Part shown: positions 35,965 to 47,562 of the stretch, in pieces
Position numbering within the stretch: the first letter of the stretch is position 1
Layout: each line of letters begins with the position of its first letter
Origin: Tritrichomonas musculus
Lineage: Eukaryota; Parabasalia; Tritrichomonadida; Tritrichomonadidae
Reading direction: 5' to 3'
Length of the DNA: 64,000 nucleotides
Assembly: GCA_039105265.1 (NCBI GenBank)
Contig: JAPFFF010000010.1
Span: forward strand, 930,001 to 994,000
Translations under genes and position numbers: made by a program
Notes under the pieces: generated by a model
What the model saw: only the letters and a program-made list of their open reading frames with translations
The model's database searches: none
What the model was told of the DNA's origin: nothing

Positions 35965-38166
35965 ATGACTACAACACACACTAACACAGAATGGATCCCA
36001 CAACAAATCAAAGTTTTCTCAAGATGGGTTTCAAATCATTTATCTGAAGGACATTCAGATGTTCAAGTCCACGATGTAACTAAAGATCTTTCAAATGGCG
36101 TTGCCCTTATTGAACTTGCAGAAATCCTGACTGGTAAAGAAGCCCCACACAACTGGGCTCATAATCCGACCCACAATGCTCAAATGGTTACAAACAACGA
36201 CATGGCCATTGACATGTTCACAAAAGATGGTGTTCACTTTGTTGGAATTTCAGGTAAAGACATTCATGACAACAAAGAAAAACTTGTTCTTGGCTTAGTT
36301 TGGACTTTAATTTTACGATATTCAATTGGCCAATCAATCAACAACGACAGCAAAGTCAATTCTACAAGCTCAGTTTCGTCAACAACGCTAGCAAAGAGCA
36401 ACAAAGATGCTTTGATGAAATGGGCAATTGAACGTACCGAAAGTTATCCAAACATCAACAATTTCAAGCCATACGACTTATCAATATGCGCGCTTCTTGA
36501 TTCGTATGTTCCAGACAAGATCAACTACTACACACTTGACACAAAAGACAAAGAACACAATGCTGAACTTGCAACAAATGTAATGAAAGACCTCGGAATT
36601 CCCGTGTTTCTTGATTCGGATGATTTGCAAGATGCAACTGTTGATGAAAAGGCACTTTTGACTCAACTTTCAACAGCCAAAGTCGTCTTAGAGAGACTTC
36701 CGCCACCAGCAGTGTCGCACTTTGAAGAATCAAGCCAAGGCGAAGAGCCAATCGTTCAAACAAGAGACGTCGTCGTTCAACAAGAAGTGGAAGATGATGC
36801 ACATGCAGATGCCATGAGACAAATCGAAGAATGCATACGCAGAGATCAAGAAGAAAACAAAAATTTGCCAGATAAAGTTGTAATTGACGGCCTCGAATTC
36901 ACAAACATCAGAGTTCGTGAAATCAATCTCGAACCACAAGTTGAAGAGAAAGAAGAAGAAAATAATGAAGTTGAATCAACCGAAGTTACAAACAATCTTG
37001 AATCAACAGAAGTTACAAACAATCTTGAATCAACAGAAGTTACAAACAATCTTGAATCAACAGAAGTTACAAACAATCTTGAATCAACCGAAGTTACAAA
37101 CAATCTTGAATCAACAGAAGTTACAAACAATCTTGAATCAACAGAAGTTACAAACAATCTTGAATCAACAGAAGTTACAAACAATCTTGAATCAACCGAA
37201 GTTACAAACAATCTTGAATCAACCGAAGTTACAAACAATCTTGAATCAACCGAAGTTACAAACAATCTTGAATCAACAGAAGTTACAAACAATCTTGAAT
37301 CAACAGAAGTTACAAACAATCTTGAATCAACCGAAGTTACAAACAATCTTGAATCAACAGAAGTTACAAACAATCTTGAATCAACAGAAGTTACAAACAA
37401 TCTTGAATCAACCGAAGTTACAAACAATCTTGAATCAACCGAAGTTACAAACAATCTTGAATCAACAGAAGTTACAAACAATCTTGAATCAACCGAAGTT
37501 ACAAACAATCTTGAATCAACCGAAGTTACAAACAATGTTGAATCAACTGAAGTTACAAATGATGCTGATTTAAGTTCTTCTGAAGAAGAAGAAGTTGAAG
37601 TTCAATCAAGAAATGTTGAACCAGAGTTTGTTCCACATACAGTTGAAGGAGACAATAGCCAATATGCAGGAAGAAAGTTCGGCCTTGTCATGCTACTCAA
37701 TGAGAATGACTACAACAATGGTGAAAAAGTTGATCTTGAAAACGAACAACTTCTTTTCGGCGAAGATGTCCAATATGCGCTCACAATGGTCAGAGACAAG
37801 CATTCTTACTTGAATCCAGCCGGCTTGAAACTCACAATTGCAGAACCAAACATTGAAAATGATGTTTTCCAACAGTTCACATTCGGAAAGGATAAATGGA
37901 ACACAGTCATTGACTCTGTGCAGCAGCAAGGAATGGTTTGGGACGTTGCTGATGAATTTAACACCAACCCACCTGCAGGCACGCCTTTCTATCTCTTCCC
38001 ATTCCATGGAAGACACAATCAGCACTTCGTTTATAAGGATGGAATGATCTATGCCCAACAAAATGGTCAAGTTGTCACTTTTGTTGGAGGTGATGATCCA
38101 CTTGTAATGATGCCTCCAAGCAACCAACTTAGAGCAAGGCAAACTTTTACTATCAAACTCCTTTAA
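35965..38166 (+). CDS. Tandem calponin-homology (actin-binding) protein with minisatellite linker and beta-trefoil-like end
   Basis: 733 residues. The first CH domain is at about 9-120 (QQIKVFSRWVSNHL…GVALIELAEIL…KEKLVLGLVWTLIL) and the second at about 145-240 (ALMKWAIERTESYPNINNF…). Together they match the actin-binding head of alpha-actinin/filamin-type proteins. A linker with about 22 copies of ESTEVTNNL follows (about 337-533). The last 180 residues (GRKFGLVML…FYLFPFHGRHNQHFVYKDG…) look like a ricin-B/beta-trefoil-type fold, an inference from the repeated pattern. It probably binds F-actin in the cortex. Stop in TAAA context. Confidence 0.8.
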   Translation: MTTTHTNTEWIPQQIKVFSRWVSNHLSEGHSDVQVHDVTKDLSNGVALIELAEILTGKEAPHNWAHNPTHNAQMVTNNDMAIDMFTKDGVHFVGISGKDIHDNKEKLVLGLVWTLILRYSIGQSINNDSKVNSTSSVSSTTLAKSNKDALMKWAIERTESYPNINNFKPYDLSICALLDSYVPDKINYYTLDTKDKEHNAELATNVMKDLGIPVFLDSDDLQDATVDEKALLTQLSTAKVVLERLPPPAVSHFEESSQGEEPIVQTRDVVVQQEVEDDAHADAMRQIEECIRRDQEENKNLPDKVVIDGLEFTNIRVREINLEPQVEEKEEENNEVESTEVTNNLESTEVTNNLESTEVTNNLESTEVTNNLESTEVTNNLESTEVTNNLESTEVTNNLESTEVTNNLESTEVTNNLESTEVTNNLESTEVTNNLESTEVTNNLESTEVTNNLESTEVTNNLESTEVTNNLESTEVTNNLESTEVTNNLESTEVTNNLESTEVTNNLESTEVTNNLESTEVTNNVESTEVTNDADLSSSEEEEVEVQSRNVEPEFVPHTVEGDNSQYAGRKFGLVMLLNENDYNNGEKVDLENEQLLFGEDVQYALTMVRDKHSYLNPAGLKLTIAEPNIENDVFQQFTFGKDKWNTVIDSVQQQGMVWDVADEFNTNPPAGTPFYLFPFHGRHNQHFVYKDGMIYAQQNGQVVTFVGGDDPLVMMPPSNQLRARQTFTIKLL
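36973..37560 (+). repeat. 27-bp coding minisatellite, about 22 units
   Basis: Twenty-one full units plus a partial last one encode ESTEVTNNL. Units are almost identical, differing mainly by ACA versus ACC for Thr, which implies recent expansion or homogenisation. The array lacks stops in several frames on both strands, so the antisense ORFs over it are artefacts. Confidence 0.97.
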
Positions 38167-38435
38167 AAATTATTTGTAATCATTTAAAACATATTCAAAA
38201 TAAATTATATGAATTAAAAAAAATTTGAATAATAAGTTTATAATTTTGCTTTTACAAAATTCAATTAATTTTGATCGGCTGTTTTGAAAAAGTTTTTGAT
38301 GAGATTTATATAAAATCATTTCTCAATTTTTAATAAGCTATGACATATCGATATCGATATCATTAGTCTCAAATTATACATTTTTCTAAAAAAAAAAAAA
38401 AAAAAAAAATTAATAAGTATCATCGTCTTAATTAT

Positions 38436-39644
38436 TTATGATAGGTATTTAAAATCAAATTGAGCTATGATTTCATCAGCAAGTTGTTGTAATTTCTTGT
38501 CGCTTTTAATTTCTTTCATACTTGATTGAAAGATTTTCAGAAGTGCATTTTTTGAATTTTGGTGCCCAGAACTTGCTGCTAATTGGAGTAATTCTAATGA
38601 GCGAAGAATATCTTTTTCAACCAAAACACCTTTGAAATTCATCCAACCTAAATAATATAATGAATCAGGATTTCCATCCATTGCTAATTTTTTTAATTTA
38701 TCTAAAGTTTGGGATGGATCATCATTGCTTATTTCTTTCTTATTATCAATACGTTTGCGGTATTCTTCAAAAATACTAAAATCATCACTTGAAATTTTAG
38801 AAGCAACATTTTTGATATAATTACAAACATCATTCATGCTTGGCCTTTGAGCTGGGTTTGTTTGAGTGCATTCAACAAAAAGTTCATAGAATGGATCTGT
38901 TTCTGGAAGAGTTGGCTTTTTGTTTTGTGCAATTCTCGTTAGAATTAATGCATATGGCTGTTTATCGTATGGTCTTTTAAGTGTACGCATTTCATATAAA
39001 GTCATACCAAAAGAATAAACATCTGACTTTTCATTTGATTGTTCTTTATTAATTACTTCTGGTGAAGCATAATTAATTGTATGAGGAAATGATGATGTTA
39101 TTATTTCATCGATAGTTCGGGCGAATCCAAAATCTCCTATTATCGGTTCATAGTTTTCGTTAAGAAATATATTTGATGGTTTGATATCTCGATGAACATA
39201 TTTTTTCTGATGAATATATGCGAGTCCGGACGATATTCCATACAAGATTATTTCACATAATGGACTTGGAATACAACTTTCCCCAATTGTTTGTTGAATT
39301 TGAATAAAATTATCTAATGTGCCACCTAAAACAAATTCAAATTCAAAAAATGGCTTTAATGTCCTTTTTGAAACAGGAAAACCGCAATCATATAATTTTA
39401 AAATTGCTGGATGCCGTGATTGTAAAAGAAAATTGTATTCACGCTTGAAATATAATGGTTCTTTTATCTCATCCATGCGGATAAATTTTTTAATGGCGCA
39501 AAGTCGATTTTTATTTTTCTGTAGTGCAAGTTTAATCGTGCAAGATGGGGATGAACTAATTGAGCCAATCGTGCTATATTTTTTTTTCTCATATCCTTGA
39601 TCTGGTGGATCAGTAAGCGATTTATCACATTCAGCTTCAGTCAT
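38436..39644 (-). CDS. Serine/threonine (TKL-like) protein kinase with Sel1-like tail
   Basis: 402 residues from an ATG at 39642-39644. It has a degenerate Gly loop, the VAIK equivalent LCAIKKF (Lys about 52), HRDIKPSN (about 150), GDFGFAR (about 170), YASPEV, and the DVYSFG and RPSMNDV motifs, so all catalytic residues are present. After the kinase domain come two Sel1-like helix pairs (DSLYYLGWMNFKGVLVEKDI…SLELLQLAASSGHQNS). Trichomonads carry hundreds of such kinases. It is probably a cytosolic signalling enzyme; the substrate is unknown. Confidence 0.85.
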   Translation of the reverse strand: MTEAECDKSLTDPPDQGYEKKKYSTIGSISSSPSCTIKLALQKNKNRLCAIKKFIRMDEIKEPLYFKREYNFLLQSRHPAILKLYDCGFPVSKRTLKPFFEFEFVLGGTLDNFIQIQQTIGESCIPSPLCEIILYGISSGLAYIHQKKYVHRDIKPSNIFLNENYEPIIGDFGFARTIDEIITSSFPHTINYASPEVINKEQSNEKSDVYSFGMTLYEMRTLKRPYDKQPYALILTRIAQNKKPTLPETDPFYELFVECTQTNPAQRPSMNDVCNYIKNVASKISSDDFSIFEEYRKRIDNKKEISNDDPSQTLDKLKKLAMDGNPDSLYYLGWMNFKGVLVEKDILRSLELLQLAASSGHQNSKNALLKIFQSSMKEIKSDKKLQQLADEIIAQFDFKYLS

Positions 39645-40189
39645 TTGTTGTATTTTGTATGAATATAAAAAAGTTTAAAATTTTAAAAATATTGGTTAAA
39701 ATTTTTATCGTTTTAACCGCTTTTTTTAAATACTTTATTCTATTAATAAATTGAATGATTTGTAGTTACATTCAATGTATATCTTGGAATAAACAATTAT
39801 TTCTTTTTAAAAAATTTTATATAACTAGTATATAAATATTAAAATAATAAAATTTAGTTATCATCTATTTGTATCAAGTGGATTCAGCAGAAGAACTATT
39901 TTTTTTTTTTTTTTTTTTTTTTTTGACATAAAAAAAGAGGCATATCAACCAAAAAAAAACTCTCAAAAAGTGAAAGTAGAAAATAAGATAAGTCCAATTA
40001 TAAAAGATTAATATAAAAAAGAAGAATGTATTTATGATCTTTGGAATCCAATTATTTAGTTTGTACAATAAAAATTAATAGTTTTTAGGTAAAAAACATC
40101 AAATTTGATTTTTTATTTTATCCACTCTATAGAAATATAAGATCCAAGATTCTTTACATTTATAACTTAATAATATTAACAAATTACTA
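39645..40189. other. Intergenic stretch
   Basis: AT-rich, no gene. It includes a 25-base T run at 39900-39924. Confidence 0.5.
39651..39664 (-). promoter_or_regulatory. Inr-like motif of the kinase gene
   Basis: On the minus strand TCATACAAAATAC lies about 17 bp before the ATG; the TCA(T) core fits the trichomonad initiator. Confidence 0.4.
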
Positions 40190-41103
40190 ATGGTTTTTAT
40201 GATTACTCTATACGTTCTTTATATTTTTAAGAGCAACAAAAAGACTCTTTTATTTCTCATTGAACAACAACTAATAATTGTTGATGAATATATAGTTAAA
40301 AAAATTACTTTGAAAGAAAAATATCAACCATTCATCAATGAGAAATGGTTCCCAAAATATCGATACAACGATGAAACAAATGAAGAAGTGAATGGATGGG
40401 TTAAAGAGATAAATAGAGAATTACCGGAAAATGACATCCAAATCTGTGAATTGATACGAAAAGACATGATCACAGAATTTGTTAAATACGTTACTCAAAA
40501 TGGTGTTTCACTCAACGCAAAAATTCATCCATCAATTTATGAAACCAATTTATTTTTACTTAATAAAAAGCCAAGAAGAATAAACCAAAATCAAATCCGT
40601 AATCGAAATCAAGAAGAAGAAGAAGGATTTACGTTAATTGAATATGCTGTATTTTTTGGCTCAATCAAAATATTTCACTACTTGCAGCGTAATGATGTCA
40701 CACAATATGAAAGACATTTTACATTAAAACATTCTTTGGATTCATTTTACTTTTATTAATGATATTGGAATTTTGAATGACAATATTCACAAAACTGCCA
40801 TTGATTAAGCGAGAAAAAATAAAAATTTCGATATTGTTGACCTTCTAAATAGAGAAAAAGCAAAAACGAAAAAGCCAAGTACGAATGCATTCAGCTCATC
40901 ATCAAGATGAAAAAATCAAACAAATTGAAAAGTTAAACAACATTTTTGCAAAAGAAAGAAGTGATCTAAAAGAAAAAATCGTTCAGCTGGAGAAAGATAA
41001 CCGTCATCTTCTAAAAGAAAAAGCGGAACTAAGGAAAGAAGTGAGCATTTCATATGAAAAAATAGCTGACTTCAAAAAGAATCAGGAAAAAAGCAAGAAG
41101 TGA
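40190..41103 (+). pseudogene. Ankyrin/DUF3447-type gene relic
   Basis: The first frame (ATG 40190, 189 codons) holds the usual trichomonad family segment: IRKDMITEFVKYVTQNGVSL, SIYETNLFLL and LIEYAVFFGSIKIFHYL. It is followed in another frame by an ankyrin piece (NIHKTAID, stop, ARKNKNFDIVDLLN near 40782-40850), then in the third frame by a coiled-coil tail (ATG 40885, KEKIVQLEKDNRHLLKEKAELRKE). The middle ankyrin repeats are missing. Two frame changes, an in-frame stop and a deletion make it a clear relic. Confidence 0.75.
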
Positions 41104-41790
41104 AATGGTATGATTTAGGTATTTTTTGGAAAAAAAAAAATTGAAAATCCCATGTAATAAATGGAATATGATGAATATAACTAATTCCACCTTGAAAAAT
41201 AAAAATTATTAAAAAGTCTGCAAACTTTCAATATTTATTTTTCTTTTATTTATCTTTTTTAAAAAATTGTTTGTGGAATTGATCTAATAATTAGTTCAAC
41301 TAATGTATCTAATGAAATGGTATTAATACTTTTTTATATTCATATCTATAAAAATTCATTTTTCACTGTAAACTTAATTTAATTTAGGTTTGCTAATGGG
41401 GTTTTTTCCATAAAAAAAGGGGAATTACCTTATCAATTATTAACGTATTATTTTCAAGTAAAAAATTATTCCATTAATTTAATTCATTTTTTATACTTAA
41501 ATTACTTAGTTTTCACTTTAGTAAAATCGTAAAATTGATCCCCCTTTCAAAAATAGAAAGTTTTATAAAAACATATATATTATAAAAATTCTAATATTAT
41601 ATAAATTATATTATGCAAATATAATTTATATTTAATGGTTATCTTAAAATTAAAACTTTATTATTCTAAATTCATATATTTTACAATATATTTTACATTT
41701 GTATTTTGTTTCAATGAGTGGAAAAAAATTACAATTCAATTTCTCACTTAAAATTTTCAATGTATATTTCAATTCATATTTATTTGGCAA
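41104..41790. other. Intergenic stretch
   Basis: AT-rich, no ORF of note. A TCATATTTATTT motif about 15 bp before 41791 could be the initiator of the BspA-like relic. Confidence 0.5.
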
Positions 41791-44700
41791 ATGGAACAGA
41801 CCATTGGAGATGGGGACAATTCTACAGAAAGTCCAAGCTCATTAAAGAATTGTGACATATCATCTTTGCTGAACTCTTTATCTAAGCCACAAAGCTCAGA
41901 AAAAGAGGAGTTAATTTCAGATCTTTTAAATCAATTTGATGAAACATAGTTTTTATCAGATGAGTCAATCAAGAATTTTGTTGAATATATCCATGACAAG
42001 AAAATTAATCTCAAAATTGATAAAATATTACCATTGTATGCATTATCAAATATAGTCAATAATACTAATTTAATTCAGCTTATTGATAATTATATTTGTG
42101 ACCATAAAGAAGAATTTATTGATCAATTATATATCCTCACAACATCGTGCACCCAAGTCAAAACGCATTATTATGAAAATATTATTTCTGAACATTTATT
42201 AGATTACGTTCAATATGAAAAATTAGCATTACTTCCTTTTTCCACTATATATCGAATTTTGACCAAATATCAATTGAAAAAAGAGTCATTAGAAAATCCA
42301 GAAGTTATAGATTTTCTGTTTAAAGTTCTTACCAATAATGGGCCAGATGCATCCATTTTGTTTACTAAAATTGATTCACCCATGAAAAATAAAGATACAT
42401 TATCCAGATTATTATCCAATAAATATTCACAATTTATTGACTTTCATTTTGTTGATAAATCGTTTGCTGATTCTATCTATAATAATCAGAGCAAACTAAT
42501 TAAAGAATTTATAGCATTAAAAATTCAACAAGAAGAAGTAATTAGCAAATTAAAAAAAGAGCAGGAAATTGAATTGAAAAATTTGAGAGAAGAAATCAAT
42601 CAATTCAAAGAAGATAAATCACTTTTTGTTACAAATGAACAACGAGAGAGTGATCTAGAAAGCCTAAGAAAAGAAATGAACGAATTCAAAGAAAACTTGT
42701 CACTTTTTGTCACAAAGGAGCAGTATGACAGTGAAGTGAAACAATTGAGAGACGAAATCAAAGAATTGAAAGAAGAAAAGTCTAAACTTCAGAAACTCCA
42801 AAAAACCAAACTTGACAGATTGAAAAAAATCGTCTTCGAGGCCTCCAAGTGCACTGGCCAGAACGACAATCTAGAAGTTTTCAATTGTCTCTGTGGAGAA
42901 GCGCAAAACTTCATTTTTTCAGGACTGACGAATGGGAAGGACTGCAGTCAGATCAATTGGAATATTGGCTCACTTCTATTATTTTTGTCAAATGAAACAC
43001 AGAAGTCCAAAAGTGACAAGGAAATGAAAGACAAATACGTTTACATTTGTTCTAAACAAAAGAATGAAAGTCTTTCAAAATTGACTGAGATTGAATCAAT
43101 TGAAATCAAATCAAATATTGTCTCAGTTTTGTATGAAAACGGTTCACTTGAGTCAGACGAATTTATAGATGTTGTCAATAAATTCGAAGACATAATTAGC
43201 ATTGAATATCAATATCCATTACTTGGCAAAGATGTTTTTGAAAGTATCAAAAAGATCAAGCAAACGAAGTGTCAGAAATTGAAAATTTCTTTTCTTGTTT
43301 CAGGAATTGAGAAGACGACAAAAGACTTCCAAAGAGAAGAAGTCATTAACAAAATCACATTTGATACATCCGTGAAGATAATTTCAGGCGGCCTTAATGA
43401 AGGATCATTTGAGTACTGCACAAATGTGACTGAATTGATCATTCCAAACTCAGTGACATTGATTGGAGGTGGCGCATTCAATGCCCTGCAGAATTTGAGG
43501 GAACTTACAATCCCACCATCAGTAGAAACAATTGAAGGTGGCGCATTTTCAGAATGCTTTTTATTGAATGAAGTAACATTTCCTCCACAATTGAAAGAAG
43601 TTCATTGTAATGCATTTAAACGTTGTCGAAATCTGAAACGAATTGTAATTGATCCATATAACACAAAGATTCAACCAAATGCTTTTTCAGAGTGCACTTC
43701 GTTGAAGTATTTCACAATTCATCCTTCAATTAAAGAATTGAAAAAGCTTGATCTAAACAATACTTCATTATATGACATAAGAGAATTGGTCATTCCAGAG
43801 ACAGTCACTTCTATTGCAAACGACGCATTTTCAACATGCACAAATCTTTACAAAGTGACAATTTTGCCATCTATGAAATCTGTTGGAAATATTGGAGCAA
43901 ATCATCTGCAGTGCATTCGAATCAATCCTTACGAAACAAACATTGACAGTCTTATTGTGCCATCTTTAAATCATTTTGAGTTTCATCCATCAGTGACACA
44001 CATTGAGCACATTGAACATCCATTGTTCAAAAATGTAAAGAAAATAACGATTCCAAGCACAGTGACATCGATTGCACCTGGGGCATTCTATGATTATTCT
44101 CTTCTTGAGGAGATAGATATTCCAAATTCAATTGAAACCATTAAACACGATACATTCAAAAATTGCAAAAATTTGAAAAAAGTTGCAATTGCTCCATCAG
44201 TTAAAAAGATTCATGGTGGAGTTTTTTGTCAATGCTCTTCACTTGAAGAGATCATTATTCCTGACTCTGTTGAATTCATTGGTGGCGGAGCCTTCAGCTA
44301 CTGCTCATCGTTAAAGAAAGTTACTCTACCAGACTCTTTAAAATCAATTGAAAATGATCAATTTATTCACTGTTGTAATCTTTATCAGGTAAACCTCCCT
44401 GGAACACTCATATCAATTGGAAGAAATGCATTCGATGTCTGCCAAAGACTTGAAAACATAACAATTCCAAAATCGCTTACTACAATTGGGTACAAAGCTT
44501 TTGTTGGAATGTCGATCAGAACAATAATCATTCCAAATTCTGTTGATTGCATTGGAGAACAAGCTTTTTGTGGATGCCAAAATCTTACCGAAGTCAAGTT
44601 TGCAGAATACTCAAAATTAATAAGAATTGGTAAAGAAGCATTTTATCATTGCCATTTACTAAAAAGCATAAAAATACCAGATAGAGTAAAATTTATTGGA

Positions 44701-46019
44701 GAGGGAGCGTTTAGAAATTGTTCAAATTTAGATAATGTGATCCTTCCATTACGATTGGTAACAATTGAAAATGATGTTTTTAACCAATGCACGTCTCTTA
44801 AAAATATTAATATAAAAGATTGTACTAATATCATATCTATTGGAGGAGGGGCTTTTAATGGCTGTGCACTTACTGAAATAGAAATTCCATACCAAGTAAA
44901 ATCTATTGGAGGTGGTGCTTTTTATTGCTGTGAAAATCTTCAAAATATTAACTTTCCATATGATTTGGACTCAATAGATGAATATGCCTTTAAAGGAGCA
45001 TTTGAAAATTGCGAATCTTTAACACAATGTAGAATTTGTCCTAAAATAAAGCAAATTGAGCAATATACATTTAAAAATAATACAAATTTGACTGAATTAA
45101 TTCTTGATTCATCATTATCTTCAATTTGTGAGGATGCTTTCTATGGATGCCCTGTTTCCATGCAACTTAATAATTCTTTATAGTATTTTATAGTATTTTA
45201 TCTTATCTTGGAAGAGGAGCATTTGAAAATTGCGAATCTTTAACACAATGTAGAATTTGTCCTAAAATAAAGCAAATTGAGCAATATACATTTAAAAATA
45301 ATACAAATTTGACTGAATTAATTCTTGATTCATCATTATCTTCAATTTGTGAGGATGCTTTCTATGGATGCCCTGTTTCCATGCAACTTAATAATTCATT
45401 TACTTCAATTGGGCGAATGGCATTTCATGGATGCCTTATGACAGAAATAACAATACCATCATCGGTGACATCAATTGAGGAATGCGCATTTTATGAATGT
45501 AAAAATTTGTTTGAAATTATAATTCCATCATCAGTGACTTCAATTAGTGGAAAAGCTTTTGGGAGATGCGCTTCATTAACAGAAATAAGAATACCTAAAT
45601 CTGTACGAAAAATTGGAAAAGAAGCTTTTGAATATTGTGATTCACTTGAACGAGTGACTTTTGATCCTGACTCATCATTAAGTGTGATTGAAGATTACAC
45701 TTTTTACAACTGCAAATCATTGAAAAATGTACAAATTCCTTCATCTGTTACTTCAATTAACAGAAGTGTTTTCTATGGATGTGATAAATTACAGCATGTA
45801 CAATTTGATATTCCTTCTTCATTGAAAGAGATTGGAGAATATGCTTTTTCATGTTGCTTATCTTTGTCAGAGATAAATCTCCCCTCTTCATTAAGAAAAG
45901 TTGGTAATTATGCTTTTGCCTATTCCCGCAATTTGGCCGCATTTACATTTCCTTATAATGTGTCAGTTGGCAATAATGTTTTTAAGAGATATAGATTTGG
46001 GCGTTTTAAAGGCTTTTGA
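41791..46019 (+). pseudogene. BspA-like leucine-rich repeat gene, broken by a stop and a frame-shifting duplication
   Basis: The natural start is the ATG at 41791. The frame runs to 45183 with one in-frame TAG at 41947-41949 (codon 53). The N-terminal 170 residues are helical, then coiled coil (about 180-260). From 43320 there are about 25 BspA-type leucine-rich repeats (IPNSVTLIGGGAFNALQNL). At 44995-45176 a 182-bp segment is repeated at 45216-45397 with 39 bp between, changing frame and adding a stop. The second part then stays open to 46019 with a normal repeat series. Family members are surface or secreted-type adhesin-like proteins in trichomonads, but no signal peptide is seen here. Without the duplication the frame would read through. 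Confidence 0.85.
44995..45397 (+). repeat. 182-bp direct duplication inside the BspA-like gene
   Basis: 44995-45176 and 45216-45397 appear identical by eye. The 39-bp spacer contains TTTATAGTATT twice. Confidence 0.95.
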
Positions 46020-46406
46020 AACGCTACTCTTTATTGATATATATATTTGAACTGCTTTTCTTAAATTTTACTTTTTTCTTTTTCAATATTGTAATAAAAT
46101 CTATGAATACTATATTGAATATTTATCGGAGTAAATTTCATATTTTATCTATAGATATCTGAATATTTTACAAATTGTAATTCCAGAATTTTTTACATTA
46201 ATAATTATGAAAAATATTTAAATCGACAATTCAAATATTTTGATTTTTTCAATAATAGAAAACACTTTTGAAAAATAAATTTAATAAAAATATGCATCAA
46301 AATATATATAAACATTATAACTGATTCAAATGATAAAAGAGCTCATATTCCTATTCAATTCCAAATCTAAAGGGGAAAAAAAAAAAAAAAAAAAAAAAAA
46401 AATTAT
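46020..46406. other. Intergenic stretch
   Basis: AT-rich, no gene; a 23-base A run at about 46379-46402. Confidence 0.5.
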
Positions 46407-46630
46407 TTAATGTTTATTAGCGATTGCATTTTGTGGAAAAGCCTCCAGTCCAATTGTTTTTGGAGAAGCAAGCACTTCTATTGTTTTCATTGATGAGCAT
46501 CCATAAAAGCATCGATTACCAATTTCTTTTACAAATTGAGGAATGACCATTTTATTAAGAGAAGTGTAATCAAAAAAACCACGATCATAAATCTTCTTTA
46601 CCAATGGAGGAATTGAAAACAGAAGAAAAT
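46407..46630 (-). pseudogene. BspA-like leucine-rich repeat fragment
   Basis: The minus-strand frame without an ATG encodes two to three BspA-type repeats (IPPLVKKIYDRGFFDYTSLNKMVIPQFVKEIGNRCFYGC). No start, N-terminus or long array: an isolated fragment. Confidence 0.7.
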
Positions 46631-46957
46631 ATTTAATAAAAGAAGCAGATGAATCATTAATTGAGCCATTCAGAAATTGTGATCTTGATGCATTTTGGAC
46701 AAAATTAAACGAAGGATTCCAATTATATTGGATTGAAGAGCCTTATAAGCTTTCCATGGTTGAAGCAGAAGAAATGTTTACAACAATTATCAATAAAGTC
46801 AAACGAGTTGATCAAAGACTTGCCAAAAGCTGTGTACGAAGTGAGCGATATAATTGTTGAAGTATTGTCACATAAAAGAAAGACTCCATCTTTTGCTCAA
46901 ATCAAACAATTTGGAGAAGATCTTAGAATTGAAATGTTATTGAAATACAATTTATAA
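46621..46957 (+). pseudogene. Gene tail fragment of unknown family
   Basis: Two overlapping frames read as one protein tail with a frame change near 46805: EADESLIEPFRNCDLDAFW…EAEEMFTTIINK, then ELIKDLPKAVYEVSDIIVEVL…IEMLLKYNL and stop. No ATG; the family is not recognised. Confidence 0.4.
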
Positions 46958-47465
46958 GCATATAATATTGTTCTCCAATATGTAAAAAAAAAATGATTTT
47001 ATAATCTGTTTTTCTTTTTTTATTTTGTATTATTTGAAATAATTATTTCTCTTCTTTACAATTTTTGATTTGTAAAAGAACAATTTAATTTCCGACAAAT
47101 GCTAATTTTGACCTTAACCGTTTATTATTTTCACCTTATAAAAATTTTTATCATCAAATAGGATAAGAAAAATAATACGAATAAATAATTTTTTTTTTAC
47201 ATCTGAATAAATGGTTTCACATGAAAATTTTGAAAATTTTTTAATTGAGATGTATCAATAGTAAATTATCCAAATTCTATTTTTGTTGTTTAATTGCTGC
47301 GACTCCTTCATATACTTATCATATTGTTTTCAAAATATTTTTTGAACCTCAGAAAAGACTTTTTTTCATTATGATAACCTGATCCAAAAAATCATTCAAG
47401 CATATTCTTTTCATCCCAATATAAATAACTAATTATGATTTTGGAGAAGTTTCGATATAAATAAA

Positions 47466-47498
<33 letters not shown>

Positions 47499-47562
47499 GA
47501 GTTATTCAAAATTTTAATAATATATTAATAATAAAAAACATATTATTATCATTTATATTAAA
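46958..47562. other. Intergenic stretch
   Basis: AT-rich, no gene; a 24-base A run at about 47471-47494. Confidence 0.5.

Noticed and set aside
36973-37560. CRISPR-like regular repeats
   Set aside because: The units are contiguous with no unique spacers and are in frame inside a protein.
36846-37573. Repeat-rich ORFs in other frames, sense and antisense, over the 27-bp minisatellite
   Set aside because: Shadows of the stop-free repeat; no start signals or domains.
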